DNA of 64,000 nucleotides from Hippasteria phrygiana (Eukaryota > Echinodermata > Asteroidea > Valvatida > Goniasteridae), in the NCBI GenBank assembly GCA_037893225.1, contig JAZGUH010000360.1, positions 806,001 to 870,000 of the forward strand. The letters are read 5' to 3'. Positions within the stretch are counted from its first letter, which is position 1; each line of letters starts with the position of its first letter. This document shows positions 36,285 to 48,542 of this stretch, piece after piece. The translations under genes and the position numbers were made by a program. Under the pieces are notes generated by a model. That model was not told the DNA's origin. It was given only the letters and a program-made list of their open reading frames with translations, and searched no databases.

Positions 36285-39200
36285 GTCATACCCTAGGGAA
36301 TTTGACAGGCATGGAGCAATAAATAGAAGGTAATATGCACACAGATGTTGGCCGGAAAGAAAATAAACATTGCGAGGTTTGAATTTTCTCCACAAGTGTT
36401 AACTCTAAGAAGCCGCCGATAATTGCAACATGTAGCGCCAGATCTAAGCTATCCATACATGTCAAAATTACTGAATTTGGTTGATATTTCATGCAATTAT
36501 GAATGAGTAAAGCAAGTCATACCCTAGGGAATTTGACAGGCATGGAGCAATAAATAGAAGGTAATATGCACACAGATGTTGGCCGGAAAGAAAATAAACA
36601 TTGCGAGGTTTGAATTTTCTCCACAAGTTTTAACTCTAAGAAGCCGCCGATGATTGCAACATGTAGCGCCAGATCTAAGCTATCCATACATGTCAAAATT
36701 ACTGTATTTGGTTTATATTTCATGCAATTATGAATGAGTAAAGCAAGTCATACCCTAGGGAATTTGACAGGCATGGAGCAATAAATAGAAGGTAATATGC
36801 ACACACATGTTGGCCGGAAAGAAAATAAACATTGCGAGGTTTGAATTTTCTCCACAAGTTTTAACTCTAAGAAGCCGCCGATAATTGCAACATGTAGCGC
36901 CAGATCTAAGCTATCCATACCTGTCAAAATTACTGAATTTGGTTGATATTTCATGCAATTATGAATGAGTAAAGCAAGTCCATACCCCAGGGAATTTGAC
37001 ATGCATGGTGCAATAAATAGAAGGTAATATGCACACAGATGTTGGCCGGAAAGAAAATAAACATTGCGAGGTTCGAATTTTCTCCACAAGTGTTAACTCT
37101 AAGAAGCCGCCGATAATTGCAACATGTAGCGCCAGATCTAAGCTATCCATACATGTCAAAATTACTGAATTTGGTTGATATTTCATGCAATTATGAATGA
37201 GTAAAGCAAGTCATACCCCAGGGAATTTGACATGCATGGAGCAATAAATAGAAGGTAATATGCACACAGATGTTGGCCGGAAAGAAAATAAACATTGCGA
37301 GGTTTGAATTTTCTCCACAAGTTTTAACTCTAGGAAGCCGCCGATGATTGCAACATGTAGCGCCAGATCTAAGCTATCCATACATGTCAAAATTACTGTA
37401 TTTGGTTGATATTTAATGCAATTATGAATGAGTAGAGCAAGTCGTACCCCAGGGAATTTGACAGGCATGGAGCAATAAATAGAAGGTAATATGCACACAG
37501 ATGTTGGCCGGAAAGAAAATAAACATTGCGAGGTTTGAATTTTCTCCACAAGTTTTAACTCTAAGAAGCCGCCGATGATTGCAACATGTAGCGCCAGATC
37601 TAAGCTATCCATACATGTCAAAATTACTGTATTTGGTTGATATTTCATGCAATTATGCATGAGTAAAGCAAGTCATACCCTAGGGAATTTGACAGGCATG
37701 GAGCAATAAATAGAAGGTAATATGCACACAGATGTTGGCCGGAAAGAAAATAAACATTGCGAGGTTTGAATTTTCTCCACAAGTGTTAACTCTAAGAAGC
37801 CGCCGATAATTGCAACATGTAGCGCCAGATCTAAGCTATCCATACATGTCAAAATTACTGAATTTGGTTGATATTTCATGCAATTATGAATGAGTAAAGC
37901 AAGTCATACCCTAGGGAATTTGACAGGCATGGAGCAATAAATAGAAGGTAATATGCACACAGATGTTGGCCGGAAAGAAAATAAACATTGCGAGGTTTGA
38001 ATTTTCTCCACAAGTTTTAACTCTAAGAAGCCGCCGATGATTGCAACATGTAGCGCCAGATCTAAGCTATCCATACATGTCAAAATTACTGTATTTGGTT
38101 TATATTTCATGCAATTATGAATGAGTAAAGCAAGTCATACCCTAGGGAATTTGACAGGCATGGAGCAATAAATAGAAGGTAATATGCACACAGATGTTGG
38201 CCGGAAAGAAAATAAACATTGCGAGGTTTGAATTTTCTCCACAAGTTTTAACTCTAAGAAGCCGCCGATGATTGCAACATGTAGCGCCAGATCTAAGCTA
38301 TCCATACATGTCAAAATTACTGTATTTGGTTGATATTTCATGCAATTATGCATGAGTAAAGCAAGTCATACCCTAGGGAATTTGACAGGCATGGAGCAAT
38401 AAATAGAAGGTAATATGCACACAGATGTTGGCCGGAAAGAAAATAAACATTGCGAGGTTTGAATTTTCTCCACAAGTGTTAACTCTAAGAAGCCGCCGAT
38501 AATTGCAACATGTAGCGCCAGATCTAAGCTATCCATACATGTCAAAATTACTGAATTTGGTTGATATTTCATGCAATTATGAATGAGTAAAGCAAGTCAT
38601 ACCCTAGGGAATTTGACAGGCATGGAGCAATAAATAGAAGGTAATATGCACACAGATGTTGGCCGGAAAGAAAATAAACATTGCGAGGTTTGAATTTTCT
38701 CCACAAGTTTTAACTCTAAGAAGCCGCCGATGATTGCAACATGTAGCGCCAGATCTAAGCTATCCATACATGTCAAAATTACTGTATTTGGTTTATATTT
38801 CATGCAATTATGAATGAGTAAAGCAAGTCATACCCTAGGGAATTTGACAGGCATGGAGCAATAAATAGAAGGTAATATGCACACACATGTTGGCCGGAAA
38901 GAAAATAAACATTGCGAGGTTTGAATTTTCTCCACAAGTTTTAACTCTAAGAAGCCGCCGATAATTGCAACATGTAGCGCCAGATCTAAGCTATCCATAC
39001 CTGTCAAAATTACTGAATTTGGTTGATATTTCATGCAATTATGAATGAGTAAAGCAAGTCCATACCCCAGGGAATTTGACATGCATGGTGCAATAAATAG
39101 AAGGTAATATGCACACAGATGTTGGCCGGAAAGAAAATAAACATTGCGAGGTTCGAATTTTCTCCACAAGTGTTAACTCTAAGAAGCCGCCGATAATTGC

Positions 39201-40272
39201 AACATGTAGCGCCAGATCTAAGCTATCCATACATGTCAAAATTACTGAATTTGGTTGATATTTCATGCAATTATGAATGAGTAAAGCAAGTCATACCCCA
39301 GGGAATTTGACATGCATGGAGCAATAAATAGAAGGTAATATGCACACAGATGTTGGCCGGAAAGAAAATAAACATTGCGAGGTTTGAATTTTCTCCACAA
39401 GTTTTAACTCTAGGAAGCCGCCGATGATTGCAACATGTAGCGCCAGATCTAAGCTATCCATACATGTCAAAATTACTGTATTTGGTTGATATTTAATGCA
39501 ATTATGAATGAGTAGAGCAAGTCGTACCCCAGGGAATTTGACAGGCATGGAGCAATAAATAGAAGGTAATATGCACACAGATGTTGGCCGGAAAGAAAAT
39601 AAACATTGCGAGGTTTGAATTTTCTCCACAAGTTTTAACTCTAAGAAGCCGCCGATGATTGCAACATGTAGCGCCAGATCTAAGCTATCCATACATGTCA
39701 AAATTACTGTATTTGGTTGATATTTCATGCAATTATGCATGAGTAAAGCAAGTCATACCCTAGGGAATTTGACAGGCATGGAGCAATAAATAGAAGGTAA
39801 TATGCACACAGATGTTGGCCGGAAAGAAAATAAACATTGCGAGGTTTGAATTTTCTCCACAAGTGTTAACTCTAAGAAGCCGCCGATAATTGCAACATGT
39901 AGCGCCAGATCTAAGCTATCCATACATGTCAAAATTACTGAATTTGGTTGATATTTCATGCAATTATGAATGAGTAAAGCAAGTCATACCCTAGGGAATT
40001 TGACAGGCATGGAGCAATAAATAGAAGGTAATATGCACACAGATGTTGGCCGGAAAGAAAATAAACATTGCGAGGTTTGAATTTTCTCCACAAGTTTTAA
40101 CTCTAAGAAGCCGCCGATGATTGCAACATGTAGCGCCAGATCTAAGCTATCCATACATGTCAAAATTACTGTATTTGGTTTATATTTCATGCAATTATGA
40201 ATGAGTAAAGCAAGTCATACCCTAGGGAATTTGACAGGCATGGAGCAATAAATAGAAGGTAATATGCACACA
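36272..40272. repeat. 9-monomer tandem duplication (offset 2080)
   Basis: 36272-38192 matches 38352-40272. Shared rare changes are 'ccatacctgtc' (36921, 39001), 'gaggttcgaat' (37074, 39154) and 'atgcatgag' (37658, 39738). 9 x 231 + 1 = 2080. The match ends at base 60 (38193 G, 40273 C). Confidence 0.88.
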
Positions 40273-41601
40273 CATGTTGGCCGGAAAGAAAATAAACATT
40301 GCGAGGTTTGAATTTTCTCCACAAGTTTTAACTCTAAGAAGCCGCCGATAATTGCAACATGTAGCGCCAGATCTAAGCTATCCATACCTGTCAAAATTAC
40401 TGAATTTGGTTGATATTTCATGCAATTATGAATGAGTAAAGCAAGTCCATACCCCAGGGAATTTGACATGCATGGTGCAATAAATAGAAGGTAATATGCA
40501 CACAGATGTTGGCCGGAAAGAAAATAAACATTGCGAGGTTCGAATTTTCTCCACAAGTGTTAACTCTAAGAAGCCGCCGATAATTGCAACATGTAGCGCC
40601 AGATCTAAGCTATCCATACATGTCAAAATTACTGAATTTGGTTGATATTTCATGCAATTATGAATGAGTAAAGCAAGTCATACCCCAGGGAATTTGACAT
40701 GCATGGAGCAATAAATAGAAGGTAATATGCACACAGATGTTGGCCGGAAAGAAAATAAACATTGCGAGGTTTGAATTTTCTCCACAAGTTTTAACTCTAG
40801 GAAGCCGCCGATGATTGCAACATGTAGCGCCAGATCTAAGCTATCCATACATGTCAAAATTACTGTATTTGGTTGATATTTAATGCAATTATGAATGAGT
40901 AGAGCAAGTCGTACCCCAGGGAATTTGACAGGCATGGAGCAATAAATAGAAGGTAATATGCACACAGATGTTGGCCGGAAAGAAAATAAACATTGCGAGG
41001 TTTGAATTTCCTCCACTAGTGTTAACTCTAAGAAGCCGCCGATAATTGCAACATGTAGCGCCAGATCTAAGCTATCCATACATGTCAAAATTACTGAATT
41101 TGGTTGATATTTCATGCAATTATGAATGAGTAAAGCAAGTCCATACCCTAGGGAATTTGACATGCATGGAGCAATAAATAGACGGTAACATGTACACAGA
41201 TGTTGGCCGGAAAGAAAATAAACATTGCGAGGTTTGAATTTTCTCCACAAGTTTTAACTCTAAGAAGCCGCCGGTGATTGCAACATGTAGCGCCAGATCT
41301 AAGCTATCCATACATGTCAAAATTACTGTATTTGGTTTATATTTCATGCAATTATGAATGAGTAAAGCAAGTCATACCCTAGGGAATTTGACAGACATGG
41401 AGCAATAAATAGAAGGTAATATGCACACAGATGTTGGCCGGAAAGAAAATAAACATTGCGAGGTTTGAATTTCCTCCACAAGTGTTAACTCTAAGAAGCC
41501 GCCGATAATTGCAACATGTAGCGCCAGATCTAAGCTATCCATACATGTCAAAATTACTGAATTTGGTTGATATTTCATGCAATTATGAATGAGTAAAGCA
41601 A
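36285..41601. repeat. Monomer map, 36.3-41.6 kb sector
   Basis: Order: d36285 i36516 a36747 bT36978 k37210, g/e 37441 ('gtcgtacc', ends 'atgcatgag'), d37672 i37903 e38134 d38365 i38596 a38827 bT39058 k39290, g/e 39521, d39752 i39983 a40214 bT40445 k40677 g40908 h41139, fused monomer 41371. Monomer 41371 begins like an f copy with GA at 24-25 and continues as type g (103C), so a join within the left half removed about one monomer relative to 34203-34664. Confidence 0.85.
38144..41009. repeat. 6-monomer tandem duplication (offset 1387)
   Basis: 38144-39622 matches 39531-41009, overlapping the 2080 bp event and making a third copy of its marker set: 'ccatacctgtc' at 40388 and 'gaggttcgaat' at 40541. 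6 x 231 + 1 = 1387. The match ends at base 103 (39623 T, 41010 C), where a g monomer of the 'ccactagtg' kind takes over. Confidence 0.87.
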
Positions 41602-44600
41602 GTCCATACCCGAGGGAATTTGACATGCATGGAGCAATAAATAGACGGTAACATGTACACAGATGTTGGCCGGAAAGAAAATAAACATTGCGAGGTTTGA
41701 ATTTTCTCCACAAGTTTTAACTCTAAGAAGCCGCCGGTGATTGCAACATGTAGCGCCAGATCTAAGCTATCCATACATGTCAAAATTACTGAATTTGGTT
41801 GATATTTCATGCAATTATGAATGAGTAAAGCAAGTCCATACCCCAGGGAATTTGACATGCATGGAGCAATAAATAGAAGGTAATATGCACACAGATGTTG
41901 GCCGGAAAGAAAATAAACATTGCGAGGTTTGAATTTTCTCCACAAGTTTTAACTCTAAGAAGCCGCCGATAATTGCAACATGTAGCGCCAGATCTAAGCT
42001 ATCCATACATGTCAAAATTACTGAATTTGGTTGATATTTCATGCAATTATGAATGAGTAAAGCAAGTCCATACCCCAGGGAATTTGACATGCATGGTGCA
42101 ATAAATAGAAGGTAATATGCACACAGATGTTGGCCGGAAAGAAAATAAACATTGCGAGGTTTGAATTTTCTCCACAAGTGTTAACTCTAAGAAGCCGCCG
42201 ATAATTGCAACATGTAGCGCCAGATCTAAGCTATCCATACATGTCAAAATTACTGAATTTGGTTGATATTTCATGCAATTATGAATGAGTAAAGCAAGTC
42301 ATACCCCAGGGAATTTGACAGGCATGGAGCAATAAATAGAAGGTAATATGCACACAGATGTTGGCCGGAAAGAAAATAAACATTGCGAGGTTTGAATTTT
42401 CTCCACAAGTTTTAACTCTAGGAAGCCGCCGATGATTGCAACATGTAGCGCCAGATCTAAGCTATCCATACATGTCAAAATTACTGTATTTGGTTTATAT
42501 TTCATGCAATTATGAATGAGTAAAGCAAGTCATACCCTAGGGAATTTGACAGGCATGGAGCAATAAATAGAAGGTAATATGCACACAGATGTTGGCCGGA
42601 AAGAAAATAAACATTGCGAGGTTTGAATTTTCTCCACAAGTGTTAACTCTAAGAAGCCGCCGATAATTGCAACATGTAGCGCCAGATCTAAGCTATCCAT
42701 ACATGTCAAAATTACTGAATTTGGTTGATATTTCATGCAATTATGAATGAGTAAAGCAAGTCCATACCCCAGGGAATTTGACATGCATGGAGCAATAAAT
42801 AGACGGTAACATGTACACAGATGTTGGCCGGAAAGAAAATAAACATTGCGAGGTTTGAATTTTCTCCACAAGTTTTAACTCTAGGAAGCCGCCGATGATT
42901 GCAACATGTAGCGCCAGATCTAAGCTATCCATACATGTCAAAATTACTGTATTTGGTTGATATTTAATGCAATTATGAATGAGTAGAGCAAGTCGTACCC
43001 CAGGGAATTTGACAGGCATGGAGCAATAAATAGAAGGTAATATGCACACAGATGTTGGCCGGAAAGAAAATAAACATTGCGAGGTTTGAATTTCCTCCAC
43101 AAGTGTTAACTCTAAGAAGCCGCCGATAATTGCAACATGTAGCGCCAGATCTAAGCTATCCATACATGTCAAAATTACTGAATTTGGTTGATATTTCATG
43201 CAATTATGAATGAGTAAAGTAAGTCCATACCCTAGGGAATTTGACATGCATGGAGCAATAAATAGACGGTAACATGTACACAGATGTTGGCCGGAAAGAA
43301 AATAAACATTGCGAGGTTTGAATTTTCTCCACAAGTTTTAACTCTAAGAAGCCGCCGGTGATTGCAACATGTAGCGCCAGATCTAAGCTATCCATACATG
43401 TCAAAATTACTGTATTTGGTTTATATTTCATGCAATTATGAATGAGTAAAGCAAGTCATACCCTACGGAATTTGACAGACATGGAGCAATAAATAGAAGG
43501 TAATATGCACACACATGTTGGCCGGAAAGAAAATAAACATTGCGAGGTTTGAATTTTCTCCACAAGTTTTAACTCTAGGAAGCCGCCGATGATTGCAACA
43601 TGTAGCGCCAGATCTAAGCTATCCATACATGTCAAAATTACTGTATTTGGTTGATATTTAATGCAATTATGAATGAGTAGAGCAAGTCATACCCCAGGGA
43701 ATTTGACAGGCATGGAGCAATAAATAGAAGGTAATATGCACACAGATGTTGGCCGGAAAGAAAATAAACATTGCGAGGTTTGAATTTCCTCCACAAGTGT
43801 TAACTCTAAGAAGCCGCCGATAATTGCAACATGTAGCGCCAGATCTAAGCTATCCATACATGTCAAAATTACTGAATTTGGTTGATATTTCATGCAATTA
43901 TGAATGAGTAAAGCAAGTCCATACCCGAGGGAATTTGACATGCATGGAGCAATAAATAGACGGTAACATGTACACAGATGTTGGCCGGAAAGAAAATAAA
44001 CATTGCGAGGTTTGAATTTTCTCCACAAGTTTTAACTCTAAGAAGCCGCCGGTGATTGCAACATGTAGCGCCAGATCTAAGCTATCCATACATGTCAAAA
44101 TTACTGTATTTGGTTTATATTTCATGCAATTATGAATGAGTAAAGCAAGTCATACCCTACGGAATTTGACAGACATGGAGCAATAAATAGAAGGTAATAT
44201 GCACACACATGTTGGCCGGAAAGAAAATAAACATTGCGAGGTTTGAATTTTCTCCACAAGTTTTAACTCTAGGAAGCCGCCGATGATTGCAACATGTAGC
44301 GCCAGATCTAAGCTATCCATACATGTCAAAATTACTGTATTTGGTTGATATTTAATGCAATTATGAATGAGTAGAGCAAGTCATACCCCAGGGAATTTGA
44401 CAGGCATGGAGCAATAAATAGAAGGTAATATGCACACAGATGTTGGCCGGAAAGAAAATAAACATTGCGAGGTTTGAATTTCCTCCACAAGTGTTAACTC
44501 TAAGAAGCCGCCGATAATTGCAACATGTAGCGCCAGATCTAAGCTATCCATACATGTCAAAATTACTGTATTTGGTTTATATTTCATGCAATTATGAATG

Positions 44601-47600
44601 AGTAAAGCAAGTCATACCCTAGGGAATTTGACAGGCATGGAGCAATAAATAGAAGGTAATATGCACACACATGTTGGCCGGAAAGAAAATAAACATTGCG
44701 AGGTTTGAATTTTCTCCACAAGTTTTAACTCTAAGAAGCCGCCGATAATTGCAACATGTAGCGCCAGATCTAAGCTATCCATACATGTCAAAATTACTGA
44801 ATTTGGTTGATATTTCATGCAATTATGAATGAGTAAAGCAAGTCCATACCCCAGGGAATTTGACATGCATGGTGCAATAAATAGAAGGTAATATGCACAC
44901 AGATGTTGGCCGGAAAGAAAATAAACATTGCGAGGTTTGAATTTTCTCCACAAGTGTTAACTCTAAGAAGCCGCCGATAATTGCAACATGTAGCGCCAGA
45001 TCTAAGCTATCCATACATGTCAAAATTACTGAATTTGGTTGATATTTCATGCAATTATGAATGAGTAAAGCAAGTCATACCCCAGGGAATTTGACAGGCA
45101 TGGAGCAATAAATAGAAGGTAATATGCACACAGATGTTGGCCGGAAAGAAAATAAACATTGCGAGGTTTGAATTTTCTCCACAAGTTTTAACTCTAGGAA
45201 GCCGCCGATGATTGCAACATGTAGCGCCAGATCTAAGCTATCCATACATGTCAAAATTACTGTATTTGGTTTATATTTCATGCAATTATGAATGAGTAAA
45301 GCAAGTCATACCCTAGGGAATTTGACAGGCATGGAGCAATAAATAGAAGGTAATATGCACACACATGTTGGCCGGAAAGAAAATAAACATTGCGAGGTTT
45401 GAATTTTCTCCACAAGTTTTAACTCTAGGAAGCCGCCGATGATTGCAACATGTAGCGCCAGATCTAAGCTATCCATACATGTCAAAATTACTGTATTTGG
45501 TTGATATTTAATGCAATTATGAATGAGTAGAGCAAGTCATACCCCAGGGAATTTGACATGCATGGAGCAATAAATAGACGGTAACATGTACACAGATGTT
45601 GGCCGGAAAGAAAATAAACATTGCGAGGTTTGAATTTTCTCCACAAGTTTTAACTCTAAGAAGCCGCCGGTGATTGCAACATGTAGCGCCAGATCTAAGC
45701 TATCCATACATGTCAAAATTACTGTATTTGGTTTATATTTCATGCAATTATGAATGAGTAAAGCAAGTCATACCCTAGGGAATTTGACAGGCATGGAGCA
45801 ATAAATAGAAGGTAATATGCACACACATGTTGGCCGGAAAGAAAATAAACATTGCGAGGTTTGAATTTTCTCCACAAGTTTTAACTCTAAGAAGCCGCCG
45901 ATAATTGCAACATGTAGCGCCAGATCTAAGCTATCCATACATGTCAAAATTACTGAATTTGGTTGATATTTCATGCAATTATGAATGAGTAAAGCAAGTC
46001 ATACCCCAGGGAATTTGACATGCATGGAGCAATAAATAGAAGGTAATATGCACACAGATGTTGGCCGGAAAGAAAATAAACATTGCGAGGTTTGAATTTT
46101 CTCCACAAGTTTTAACTCTAGGAAGCCGCCGATGATTGCAACATGTAGCGCCAGATCTAAGCTATCCATACATGTCAAAATTACTGCATTTGGTTTATAT
46201 TTCATGCAATTATGAATGAGTAAAGCAAGTCATACCCTAGGGAATTTGACAGGCATGGAGCAATAAATAGAAGGTAATATGCACACAGATGTTGGCCGGA
46301 AAGAAAATAAACATTGCGAGGTTTGAATTTTCTCCACAAGTGTTAACTCTAAGAAGCCGCCGATAATTGCAACATGTAGCGCCAGATCTAAGCTATCCAT
46401 ACATGTCAAAATTACTGAATTTGGTTGATATTTCATGCAATTATGAATGAGTAAAGCAAGTCCATACCCCAGGGAATTTGACATGCATGGAGCAATAAAT
46501 AGACGGTAACATGTACACAGATGTTGGCCGGAAAGAAAATAAACATTGCGAGGTTTGAATTTTCTCCACAAGTTTTAACTCTAGGAAGCCGCCGATGATT
46601 GCAACATGTAGCGCCAGATCTAAGCTATCCATACATGTCAAAATTACTGTATTTGGTTTATATTTCATGCAATTATGAATGAGTAAAGCAAGTCATACCC
46701 TAGGGAATTTGACAGACATGGAGCAATAAATAGAAGGTAATATGCACACACATGTTGGCCGGAAAGAAAATAAACATTGCGATGTTTGAATTTTCTCCAC
46801 AAGTTTTAACTCTAGGAAGCCGCCGATGATTGCAACATGTAGCGCCAGATCTAAGCTATCCATACATGTCAAAATTACTGTATTTGGTTGATATTTAATG
46901 CAATTATGAATGAGTAGAGCAAGTCATACCCCAGGGAATTTGACAGGCATGGAGCAATAAATAGAAGGTAATATGCACACAGATGTTGGCCGGAAAGAAA
47001 ATAAACATTGCGAGGTTTGAATTTCCTCCACAAGTGTTAACTCTAAGAAGCCGCCGATAATTGCAACATGTAGCGCCAGATCTAAGCTATCCATACATGT
47101 CAAAATTACTGAATTTGGTTGATATTTCATGCAATTATGAATGAGTAAAGCAAGTCCATACCCGAGGGAATTTGACATGCATGGAGCAATAAATAGACGG
47201 TAACATGTACACAGATGTTGGCCGGAAAGAAAATAAACATTGCGAGGTTTGAATTTTCTCCACAAGTTTTAACTCTAAGAAGCCGCCGGTGATTGCAACA
47301 TGTAGCGCCAGATCTAAGCTATCCATACATGTCAAAATTACTGAATTTGGTTGATATTTCATGCAATTATGAATGAGTAAAGCAAGTCCATACCCCAGGG
47401 AATTTGACATGCATGGAGCAATAAATAGAAGGTAATATGCACACAGATGTTGGCCGGAAAGAAAATAAACATTGCGAGGTTTGAATTTTCTCCACAAGTT
47501 TTAACTCTAAGAAGCCGCCGATAATTGCAACATGTAGCGCCAGATCTAAGCTATCCATACATGTCAAAATTACTGAATTTGGTTGATATTTCATGCAATT

Positions 47601-48310
47601 ATGAATGAGTAAAGCAAGTCATACCCTAGGGAATTTGACAGGCATGGAGCAATAAATAGAAGGTAATATGCACACAGATGTTGGCCGGAAAGAAAATAAA
47701 CATTGCGAGGTTTGAATTTTCTCCACAAGTTTTAACTCTAAGAAGCCGCCGATGATTGCAACATGTAGCGCCAGATCTAAGCTATCCATACATGTCAAAA
47801 TTACTGTATTTGGTTGATATTTCATGCAATTATGAATGAGTAAAGCAAGTCATACCCTAGGGAATTTGACAGGCATGGAGCAATAAATAGAAGGTAATAT
47901 GCACACACATGTTGGCCGGAAAGAAAATAAACATTGCGAGGTTTGAATTTTCTCCACAAGTTTTAACTCTAGGAAGCCGCCGATGATTGCAACATGTAGC
48001 GCCAGATCTAAGCTATCCATACATGTCAAAATTACTGTATTTGGTTGATATTTAATGCAATTATGAATGAGTAGAGCAAGTCATACCCCAGGGAATTTGA
48101 CAGGCATGGAGCAATAAATAGAAGGTAATATGCACACAGATGTTGGCCGGAAAGAAAATAAACATTGCGAGGTTTGAATTTCCTCCACAAGTGTTAACTC
48201 TAAGAAGCCGCCGATAATTGCAACATGTAGCGCCAGATCTAAGCTATCCATACATGTCATAATTACTGAATTTGGTTGATATTTCATGCAATTATGAATG
48301 AGTAAAGCAA
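41602..48310. repeat. Monomer map, 41.6-48.3 kb sector
   Basis: Order: h/a 41602, b0/a 41834, bT42066, g/k 42298, d42529, h/f 42760, g42992 ('gtcgtacc'), h43223 f43455 g43686 h43917 f44149, g/i 44380, a44611 bT44842, g/k 45074, f45305, h without C insertion 45536, a45767, k45998 ('actgcattt' at 46186), d46229, h/k 46460, f46692 ('gcgatgtttg'), g46923, h/a 47154, b0/a 47386, e47618 f47849 g48080 ('gtcataatt' at 48260). The h/a hybrids at 34665, 41602 and 47154 share the same internal join. Confidence 0.85.
43234..44568. repeat. 3-monomer tandem duplication h-f-g (offset 694)
   Basis: 43234-43874 matches 43928-44568. Both f copies share 'accctacgga' in place of 'accctaggga' (C at 43466 and 44160), which I saw nowhere else. 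3 x 231 + 1 = 694. The match ends at base 190 of the g monomers (43875 A, 44569 T). Confidence 0.87.
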
Positions 48311-48542
48311 GTCCATACCCGAGGGAATTTGACATGCATGGAGCAATAAATAGACGGTAACATGTACACAGATGTTGGCCGGAAAGAAAATAAACATTGC
48401 GAGGTTTGAATTTTCTCCACAAGTTTTAACTCTAAGAAGCCGCCGATAATTGCAACATGTAGCGCCAGATCTAAGCTATCCATACATGTCAAAATTACTG
48501 AATTTGGTTGATATTTCATGCAATTATGAATGAGTAAAGCAA

